This document shows positions 1-6,344 of a stretch of DNA of 32,172 bases, one piece after another. The stretch lies in NCBI GenBank assembly GCA_005880315.1, contig VBHB01000086.1, forward strand, positions 1 through 32,172, written 5' to 3'. The position numbers and the translations under genes are program-made. The notes beneath the pieces are model-generated. The model worked only from the letters and a program-made list of their open reading frames with translations. It searched no databases and had not been told where the DNA came from. Positions within the stretch are counted from its first letter, which is position 1, and each line of letters opens with the position of its first letter. Source of the stretch: Chloroflexota bacterium (GTDB lineage Bacteria; Chloroflexota; Dormibacteria; Dormibacterales; Dormibacteraceae).

Positions 1-837
1 GGTCGCCGTCTCGAAGCTCTCGCGGTCGACAGGATCGAGGCGGCGTGAGTCGATCTCCCGGAGGTAGCCGAGGGCGTTGGCCACATGGTTCCTGAGGTTG
101 TGCACGACGCCCTCGACCGCGCGGCTGTGGAAGAGGTGTCGATCCGCATCCGACAGCTCATCCTCAAGCACCCTTCGCACCCGCCTGCCGGCGATCGTGT
201 CAGTTAGCGCCAGAGCCAAGATGCAGACAATGGTTGCTAGGAGATAGCCCAGCAACGTTCCGTCAAGCACGTAGCTGATCAGGAGAGAGGCCAGATTGAA
301 ATACACGAGCGCAAGCCCAAACGACGGCGTGAGGTTGTGGCGAACAACCTTAAGGACCGACTCGCCTGATGGAAAAGACAGCCCGACTGCGATTAGAGAC
401 AAGTTGGCGACATCGAATGTAAAGAGCGTGATTAGTCGAGGTATCAGAGGAATTGTGTTGTCGAAGCGAAAGTAGGAGGCCATCAATGCGCTCACCCACG
501 CGATCGCTGCATAGCTCGCTGCGTTTGATAAGACAACTCGGAATCCTCGTCCCGCGTGTCCTAACGCCATTCCTAGGCCGGTGAGCGTTGCGTCGAGTGG
601 GTTCATCAAGATCGCGGCGGCTCCAATCGCCACTCCGGTTAGGGATAGATAACCCCGGTCAAGGCGGACGCGTGGCAGGTTAAGCAACGCTGACGCAAGG
701 AGTAGGTACAGAACGGTGAGCACATCGTCGGGATGATGAGCGTCATCGCGAAGCGTCAGCAGGTTCGCAACCACTATGGCGCCGGCGAGAAGCGCCAAGT
801 ACGAGTACAGGTAGAGGCTACTTAAAGACCGAACCAT
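1..837 (-). CDS. Membrane sensor histidine kinase, partial (C-terminus beyond left edge)
   Basis: The minus frame is open from an ATG at 837 to the window edge (279 codons), preceded by a purine-rich AAGAAGAG that can act as ribosome binding site. The first ~210 residues are strongly hydrophobic with about seven membrane segments. A basic/acidic linker (GRRVRRVLEDELSDADRH) leads to a phosphoacceptor-type helix, VVHNLRNHVANALGYLREID near residues 250-270, whose His would be the autophosphorylation site. The ATPase domain must lie beyond the edge. It diverges from a NarL-type response regulator only ~20 bp away, so the two probably form a two-component pair with overlapping control regions. The membrane part has the same size and layout as the N-terminus of the HD-GYP protein downstream. 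The kinase call is good; the signal is unknown. Confidence 0.8.
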   Translation of the reverse strand, partial: MVRSLSSLYLYSYLALLAGAIVVANLLTLRDDAHHPDDVLTVLYLLLASALLNLPRVRLDRGYLSLTGVAIGAAAILMNPLDATLTGLGMALGHAGRGFRVVLSNAASYAAIAWVSALMASYFRFDNTIPLIPRLITLFTFDVANLSLIAVGLSFPSGESVLKVVRHNLTPSFGLALVYFNLASLLISYVLDGTLLGYLLATIVCILALALTDTIAGRRVRRVLEDELSDADRHLFHSRAVEGVVHNLRNHVANALGYLREIDSRRLDPVDRESFETAT

Positions 838-860
838 CTCTTCTTGTTAAGCTGCGCGCC

Positions 861-1541
861 ATAGCCAAGGCTGCATCGGATCGAAAGGAATACCGCGTCC
901 TCGTCGTCGACGACAGCGTCTTGCCTCGCGCGGCTGCTCGAACCATGCTCGGGACGGCGGCCGGCCTGCGCTTGGTGGGAGAGGCGTCGTCTGGGACTGA
1001 GGCACTCCAAGCAATGGGCAAGATCAAGGCCGATCTGGTGCTGATGGACGTCCACATGCCCGGCATGGATGGCGCCGCAACCACTCGGGAGCTATTAGCT
1101 GAATTCCCAGACGCAAAAGTCATCGCGTGGACTGTATCGGAGTCGAGTGACGATCTACTACGGATGATGCGGGCAGGCTGCTGCGGCTATGTTCTGAAGG
1201 ACGTTGGCCCGGCGGAGTTACAGCGTGCACTATGGAGCGCTATTCGAAGCGAAAGTCCGGTGCCGCGCAAGATGATTCCAGAAGTGCTTAGGCGGGTTGC
1301 CGAGCAGACGCCCCTCTCCCACGCTTCTGGCACCGTCCCATTGACTTCCCGGGAGATGCAAATTCTCCGGGGTGTCGCGAAGGGATTGCCGACCAAAAGG
1401 CTTGCCCAGCAGCTTGGCCTCAGGGTGCCATCAGTGGAGACTCACCTCCATAACCTCTTCAGGAAGCTGAATGCTGCCAATCGCGGTGAGGCGGTAAGTA
1501 CGGCGATGAAGTTGGGGCTCATTACACTAGCCGACCTCTAG
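861..1541 (+). CDS. NarL/FixJ-type response regulator (receiver + LuxR HTH); start codon unclear
   Basis: A receiver domain comes first: VLVVDDS with the acidic pair at 903-914, phosphoacceptor Asp in DLVLMDVHMPGMDG, and the conserved Lys in YVLKDV. A GerE/LuxR helix-turn-helix follows (LTSREMQILRGVAKG, then QQLGLRVPSVETHLHNLFRKL). It should be phosphorylated by the divergent kinase and bind DNA through the HTH. The first ATG/GTG/TTG in frame is a TTG at 921, which would delete strand 1 and the essential acidic pair, so translation must begin earlier. Upstream, the frame offers only a CTG at 852 and an ATA at 861; the ATA stands where an ATG-GCC-AAG start would be expected (226 residues). I list the ATA start as the most family-like, with low certainty about the codon itself. 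Confidence 0.83.
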   Translation: MAKAASDRKEYRVLVVDDSVLPRAAARTMLGTAAGLRLVGEASSGTEALQAMGKIKADLVLMDVHMPGMDGAATTRELLAEFPDAKVIAWTVSESSDDLLRMMRAGCCGYVLKDVGPAELQRALWSAIRSESPVPRKMIPEVLRRVAEQTPLSHASGTVPLTSREMQILRGVAKGLPTKRLAQQLGLRVPSVETHLHNLFRKLNAANRGEAVSTAMKLGLITLADL

Positions 1542-1548
1542 TTTCTTG

Positions 1549-1590
1549 CTCATGGATTCCCATGTGAGCACCTCATGGCTTTCCATGAGG
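1549..1590. terminator. Two consecutive hairpins after the response regulator
   Basis: Just after the regulator stop, 1549-1568 can fold as CTCATGG/CCATGTGAG with one bulge. 1571-1590 forms a perfect 8-bp stem, CCTCATGG/CCATGAGG, with a 4-nt loop. Both stems share the CTCATGG core. No strong T-tract follows, so this may be a rho-assisted stop, an mRNA 3' stabiliser or a protein-binding dyad. Confidence 0.45.
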
Positions 1591-1701
1591 GTGTCTCATT
1601 GAAATTGACTATGGGCAACCCCAGGCCCCCCGGGCAGACTTGCACCAACGTGACTTGGACACAACGGCTGCTAGAAATCTGAGGACGGAGGGGTATCTGT
1701 A

Positions 1702-1773
1702 ATGGTGCGCATCGTAAGGAGACTTCTGCGCGGCGGAGGCAAGTCCCGGGTCGTCGGTATGTGGATCACCTAG
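1702..1773 (+). CDS. Possible 23-residue cationic mini-protein
   Basis: ATG at 1702 is preceded at good distance (8 nt) by GGAGGGG (1687-1693). The 23-codon frame encodes MVRIVRRLLRGGGKSRVVGM and three more residues, with seven Arg/Lys and no acidic residue, and ends at TAG 1771-1773. A strong hairpin follows within 15 nt. This makes a plausible short transcription unit in an otherwise unexplained 334-bp gap, either a small amphipathic peptide or a small RNA. I recognise no homologue, and ORFs this short arise easily by chance, so the call is tentative. Confidence 0.25.
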   Translation: MVRIVRRLLRGGGKSRVVGMWIT

Positions 1774-1786
1774 GCTGATTCAAAGT

Positions 1787-1818
1787 AGGGGTTCTCTGGT
1801 GACGGGGAGCCCCTTTCT
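1787..1818 (+). terminator. Intrinsic terminator-like hairpin upstream of the HD-GYP/MFS gene
   Basis: 1787-1797 pairs with 1804-1814 over 11 positions (three G-T wobbles), with a 6-nt loop and then TTTCT. It would end the mini-transcript from the left and insulate the gene starting at 1876. Confidence 0.5.
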
Positions 1819-1860
1819 AGCGAGTTGAGCTTGGGTGGCCTTGCTCGCAACCCGTCGGTC

Positions 1861-1866
1861 TAGAAT
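1861..1866 (+). promoter_or_regulatory. -10-like TAGAAT for the HD-GYP/MFS gene
   Basis: TAGAAT lies 9 nt before the TTG start at 1876, so the transcript would begin within about 3 nt of the codon. No Shine-Dalgarno sequence is seen. Its first three bases are also an in-frame TAG, which rules out a longer N-terminus. Confidence 0.45.
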
Positions 1867-1875
1867 TCCAGCGTC

Positions 1876-4434
1876 TTGCCTACCTTTAGTTCGCTCTCGT
1901 GGTCGGCGCGACTCTACTTGGTGCTGGTCTTCATTGCCGGCGCCGCGATAATTCCGGTTGCCTGGGTAGTCCACCCGCTCTCAGACGGAAGCCTACGGAC
2001 CGCCCTTCCTACCCTGCTCTACTTGGCTGTTGGGACTCAGATCGCGGCCCTTCGGCCCATTCCGTGGAAAACGGGGTATCAGTCGGTCGTCGACCCATTG
2101 CTTGTGGCAACCGGTCTTCTCGCACCTGGGGCGGGAGTCGGCCTGGTTGCATGGATCGCCGTGTTTGACGGTCGGGTACCCGGTCGAAACATGAACTGGT
2201 GGCAGTTCTTGTTCAATCGGGCGATGCCTGCCACCGCCCACGTGATTCCTTCGCTGGCGGTAGCCTCGATTGGCGAAGACAGTTGGTGGGCAGTGCCTGC
2301 TCGAACTGCGATCTATGTGATTGCGGCAGTCGGCCTCAACTATCTGATGACAGCGATTCTGTTTTCGTTCATCAGACGCACATCGTTTTGGACGACCATC
2401 TCTCAGAACGTCGGAGCATCGACCATGGTTGCCACGCTCGCTCTGAGTTTTGCTGGCGGCATCCTATACCTACTACTCAAGACCCCCCCCATCCCTGTCG
2501 GTTACATCATGGCCCCCGGCTTGTTTGGATTTGTACTGGCCGTTCGAGGAAATGTTGCTGACGCACAGCGCCAAGGGGAGCTCAAAGACCAAACCCTCGA
2601 CCTGGCCGCTCAGGCACTTGATGCCCGCGATCGTTACACCGAATCACATTCCATCCGCGTTTCTGAGCTAGCTGGCAAATTGGGAGAACAACTTGAACTC
2701 GGTGATCGAGAATGCGAGCTGATTCGAACGGCAGCATCGCTCCATGACCTTGGAAAGATCGGAGTGCGGGACGATATTCTCAACAAGCCAGGGCCATTGA
2801 CCGAGGACGAGTGGGAGATCATGCGTCGACATCCCGATATCGGCGCGGACATGATCGCTCAGCACTCGGCCCTGGCGGAAGTTGCACCATTGGTGCGCCA
2901 TCATCACGAGCGTTGGGACGGTACCGGTTACCCAGCGGGTTTGAGAGGCGATGTGATCCCGTTTGGAGCACGTATTTTGTCGGTCGCGGACTCATTTGAC
3001 ACAATCACAGGGCCGCGTCTTTACCGACAGTCGCTAATGACGCCTCTCGAGGGGGTCGACGATATCAGCCGCCGAGCAGACCACTGGTATGACCCCAACG
3101 TAGTCGATGCGCTTCGCGAGATTCACGGACTCAAGCCGCTCGAGCTCGCCGACCGTCCAACGGTGCCTCGGAAGGTAACCAGCCTTCGGGTACTGCGCTC
3201 AAACCCGGCATTCAGTAGTCTCCTTACGGCGATCGGCATCTCGTCTCTTGGCGATCCGCTCACCCAGGTCGCGACGCTTGTATCGATTTTTCTGGTTACG
3301 GGAAGTGCACGCAACGTAGCGATTGCGTTCATCGCTCAGGCTTTAGGCACGATCCTCATGACGAGCATCGTTGGGGGGCTAACGGACAGGTTCCGGCGCA
3401 GATCTTTGATAGTGACGCTGGAACTTACGCGCGCCGCCATTCTTCTGGGCACCCCGGCGCTAATTCATACATGGATTTGGTTCATTGTCCCGATACTGTT
3501 CTTGCTGGCGTGTATCAACGCTGTGGTCCAGCCGGCGAGGCAAGCCGCGATTCCGAGCCTTGTACCTGCTGGGCAAGTTGGCAAAGCTAACGCGCTGGTT
3601 GCGGCAACCATGATGCTCGCCAGCGCTGTTGGATTCGCGGTGGCTGGATTGATTTTGGCCTGGTTAAAGTCGACGGTGCTGCTGTTCGTCGCCGACGCTG
3701 CTACCTTCGCCCTGGCAGCGCTTATCACGCTAGGCATTCCAAGCCTTGGTGGTGGCGCCACTTCAGCTCGACTCGCCGGTGCATTGCGTCGGACTTGGGC
3801 GATTGCGGCGGCGAGGCCGCATCTCGTTATGGGAGTACTCGCAGCATTCTTCCTCACGATTAGTTATCCAGCTCTACTGGCGCTTGCCTACGTCTTGTCT
3901 GGGAAGAGTGGTGGCCAGACTTATTCAATGCTCGAAGTAGTGGGATCAATCGGAATCTTCCTCGGGTCGGTTGCTGTTGGCCGGTTCGGGTCCATCGGCA
4001 GCATGCGGACAGTTGGTGTTGGTCTGTTCTTGACCGGAGTCTTCTCTGTTTCGATCGCAATGAGTCCTTCGCTAGTGATAATCGCGGTCGCATTGCTGAT
4101 GGCCTCTATTGGCAACCCCATATACGCAGTTGCGAATCAAACCGCGCTTCTCGAGGTTGCCGACGCATCGAACCGCGGCAGTGTAATGGCAATCCGCTTC
4201 GGCCTTGTGCAAACAGCGACGATCGCCGGAGCGGCTACCGGCGGTCTGATTCTCGCGTCGTTCGGCCCAGCTGGACCGTTCGTGGCATACGGAGTTCTAG
4301 GTGTGGGTCTAGTGCTGCTGGGGATGTATGCATTAGCTGCGGGGCGTAGCACGGTCAACCCGATCATCGGCGCTCCCTACGAAGAGGCGCAGGTCAAGGC
4401 GGCCGCTGCGGGCAGCAGCAGCCAGGTAACTTAA
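1876..4434 (+). CDS. Membrane sensor - HD-GYP phosphodiesterase - MFS transporter fusion
   Basis: One uninterrupted 852-residue frame carries three modules. Residues ~10-225 are a six- or seven-helix membrane sensor, followed by a short coiled linker. Residues ~245-430 are an HD-GYP cyclic-di-GMP phosphodiesterase domain with TESHSIRVSELA, SLHDLGKIGV, RRHPDIGADM and HHERWDGTGYPAGL; every expected metal-ligand and GYP signature is intact, so it should be active. Residues ~440-835 are a 12-helix MFS exporter-like domain with the loop motif GGLTDRFRRR near residue 500. The family normally ends after the HD-GYP domain; fusion to a full transporter is very unusual. It sits behind the two-component pair, and its sensor part resembles the kinase's. 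It may couple cyclic-di-GMP breakdown to transport, or use the transporter as a sensor. Start TTG 1876 is the only upstream choice. Confidence 0.88.
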   Translation: MPTFSSLSWSARLYLVLVFIAGAAIIPVAWVVHPLSDGSLRTALPTLLYLAVGTQIAALRPIPWKTGYQSVVDPLLVATGLLAPGAGVGLVAWIAVFDGRVPGRNMNWWQFLFNRAMPATAHVIPSLAVASIGEDSWWAVPARTAIYVIAAVGLNYLMTAILFSFIRRTSFWTTISQNVGASTMVATLALSFAGGILYLLLKTPPIPVGYIMAPGLFGFVLAVRGNVADAQRQGELKDQTLDLAAQALDARDRYTESHSIRVSELAGKLGEQLELGDRECELIRTAASLHDLGKIGVRDDILNKPGPLTEDEWEIMRRHPDIGADMIAQHSALAEVAPLVRHHHERWDGTGYPAGLRGDVIPFGARILSVADSFDTITGPRLYRQSLMTPLEGVDDISRRADHWYDPNVVDALREIHGLKPLELADRPTVPRKVTSLRVLRSNPAFSSLLTAIGISSLGDPLTQVATLVSIFLVTGSARNVAIAFIAQALGTILMTSIVGGLTDRFRRRSLIVTLELTRAAILLGTPALIHTWIWFIVPILFLLACINAVVQPARQAAIPSLVPAGQVGKANALVAATMMLASAVGFAVAGLILAWLKSTVLLFVADAATFALAALITLGIPSLGGGATSARLAGALRRTWAIAAARPHLVMGVLAAFFLTISYPALLALAYVLSGKSGGQTYSMLEVVGSIGIFLGSVAVGRFGSIGSMRTVGVGLFLTGVFSVSIAMSPSLVIIAVALLMASIGNPIYAVANQTALLEVADASNRGSVMAIRFGLVQTATIAGAATGGLILASFGPAGPFVAYGVLGVGLVLLGMYALAAGRSTVNPIIGAPYEEAQVKAAAAGSSSQVT

Positions 4435-4485
4435 CGCACCTGTAAAGCGAGTCTGATGCTGACCTTCATCGTCATACTGCCTTGA

Positions 4486-5634
4486 TTGCGTAACGTGCGT
4501 ACTACGAGCCGCGCAAGAGACAGCGCTCCCGAAAGCGGGCCTGACGAACCGACTCCATTAAGTGGAGTCGGTGTCTCCGCTTGGTCTCTTGACCCGCGAC
4601 TGAGGCGCCGCTACCTTCAAATCGCCTTCGGCTTCGCGGCGCTTACGGTCGCGATAGTGGTCCTCTATCTGCTTCGCGATTTCCTTGGCGCGTTCGTCCT
4701 TGGAGCCCTGATCGCGTTCCTGATTCAGCCCGGCATCTCCAAGCTGGTCGATGCGGGCCTGCCGCGGGCCGCGGCGATCGGGGTGATGTTCGTCGTGATC
4801 ATCCTGGTCCTCGCCGGCCTGGTGGTGATCGTGGTGCCGCTAGGGATCAGCGAAGTGGCGCAGCTTCAGGTTCAAGCTCCGGGTCTCGCTGCCGCCGCGC
4901 AGGATCGCATCAACAGCCTTCAGGGCTCTCCGGTGGAGATCTTTGGCTTCAAGATCGATCTCCGGGGCACGACCCAAACCATCAACTTGCACCTGAGGGA
5001 TTACCTGCTTGGCCAATTCGGCAATGCGGTCAGCATCGGCCTCACCGCGCTGACGACGCTGCTCCAGATCGTGTTGATGTTCATCGTTGCGTTCCTGCTT
5101 GCGCTCGACGCAACCTCGATCAAGCGTGTGCTTCGACGATTCGTTCCGCAGGACTACCGAACCGACTTCGACCAGATCTGGCGGCGCATTCGCAAGATGC
5201 TTTACGCCTACGTTCGCGGCCAGCTGATCATCGCCGGCATGATTGGAATCCTGAGTGGCATCGCGTGCGCGGTGCTCGGGCTCGACGATCCCGTTGCTCT
5301 GGGTCTAATCGCGGGCATCTCGGCGCTGATCCCGTATATCGGTCCGTTCGTTGGCGCAATCCCGGCGATCCTCGTCGGCCTCGCTGCCTCGCCCTTCAAG
5401 GCGATCGTGATCGCCATCGCCTACTTCGTCATCTCGAACATCATCCTCAACTTCGTATACCCCAAGGTGATGGGCGACGCGGTTCGGCTCCCGCCCATCC
5501 TCGTCATCGTTGCCTTCATAGCCGGTTTCAGCTGGGCGGGCATCCTGGGCATGTTCGTCGCCGTTCCGCTCGCCGCTACACTGCGCATCCTCTTCGACCA
5601 CATCTACCCGCGGCTGTACGGTAAGCCGGCTTGA
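4486..5634 (+). CDS. AI-2E family (PerM/TqsA-type) permease
   Basis: This 382-residue membrane protein has a family-typical layout. After a polar N-terminus (~40 residues) come hydrophobic segments, a soluble central stretch (~130-190), and a C-terminal cluster with GLIAGISALIPYIGPFVGAIPAI and GDAVRLPPILVIVAFIAG, hallmarks of the AI-2E transporter superfamily. Members export small molecules or act as Na+(Li+)/H+ antiporters; the substrate here is unknown. The start is TTG 4486 or GTG 4495, with no clear Shine-Dalgarno; a CATACT box lies 7 nt before the TTG. Its stop overlaps the next gene's TTG (TTGA), indicating coupled translation. Composition becomes more GC-rich from here on. Confidence 0.88.
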   Translation: MRNVRTTSRARDSAPESGPDEPTPLSGVGVSAWSLDPRLRRRYLQIAFGFAALTVAIVVLYLLRDFLGAFVLGALIAFLIQPGISKLVDAGLPRAAAIGVMFVVIILVLAGLVVIVVPLGISEVAQLQVQAPGLAAAAQDRINSLQGSPVEIFGFKIDLRGTTQTINLHLRDYLLGQFGNAVSIGLTALTTLLQIVLMFIVAFLLALDATSIKRVLRRFVPQDYRTDFDQIWRRIRKMLYAYVRGQLIIAGMIGILSGIACAVLGLDDPVALGLIAGISALIPYIGPFVGAIPAILVGLAASPFKAIVIAIAYFVISNIILNFVYPKVMGDAVRLPPILVIVAFIAGFSWAGILGMFVAVPLAATLRILFDHIYPRLYGKPA

Positions 5635-6344
5635 AGATCGCGATCTTCTCGGACATCCACGCCAATTGGCAGGCGCTGGAAGCGGTACTTCGCGATTGCC
5701 CGCCAACCGACGAAACGCTCTGCCTAGGCGATGTTGTGGGATATGGGGGCGACCCCAAACACTGCATCGACGAGGTCACCAAGCGCGGCTGGTTGACGCT
5801 CGTCGGCAACCATGACCGCGCCTGCACCGACACCGAGATTCTCGAGTGGTTCAACGACGATGCAGCGGCAGTCGTACGGTGGACCGTCGACACCATCGGT
5901 GATGAGCGCATCGAGTGGTTGCGAGGATTGCCGGACAGTCATGTTGAGCACGAAGTGCTCCTGGTTCATGCGAGCCCGCGCGACCACATATACGAGTACG
6001 TGCTAGACACCGCGGTCGCATTCGCCAACCTCGAGCTGCTCAACGGCGGAGTCTGCTTCCACGGCCACACTCACGTTCCCGGCCTATTCGGCCTCGTCGA
6101 CGGCCAGGTCACGCACGAATATAGCGTCGACAAGTTCGCGCTCAAAGGTCCGGCTCTTGTCAACCCGGGCAGCGTCGGCCAGCCACGCGATGGGAGCCCG
6201 CTGGCCAGCTATGGGATTTGGGACGTCGACAACGAGAGCTTCGAATTCCGACGCGTGCGTTACGACATCAAAGGTGCGCAGCGGGCGATAAGGAAAGCGA
6301 AGCTTCCTGAACGGTTCGCCCTCCGACTCGAATCAGGGCGATGA
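5631..6344 (+). CDS. YfcE-like calcineurin-fold metallophosphoesterase
   Basis: The 237-residue protein has the complete ordered metal-binding signature of the family: FSDIHANWQAL at the N-terminus, CLGDVVGYGGDP, TLVGNHDRAC, LLVHASPRD and FHGHTHVPGLF. It should be a soluble, divalent-metal phosphodiesterase or phosphatase, possibly acting on cyclic nucleotides or phosphoesters; the substrate cannot be read from the sequence. It starts at TTG 5631, which overlaps the permease stop by 4 bases, and its own TGA overlaps the ATG of the glycosyltransferase (ATGA). The three genes are therefore almost certainly one operon. The length is normal for the family. Confidence 0.9.
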   Translation: MKIAIFSDIHANWQALEAVLRDCPPTDETLCLGDVVGYGGDPKHCIDEVTKRGWLTLVGNHDRACTDTEILEWFNDDAAAVVRWTVDTIGDERIEWLRGLPDSHVEHEVLLVHASPRDHIYEYVLDTAVAFANLELLNGGVCFHGHTHVPGLFGLVDGQVTHEYSVDKFALKGPALVNPGSVGQPRDGSPLASYGIWDVDNESFEFRRVRYDIKGAQRAIRKAKLPERFALRLESGR

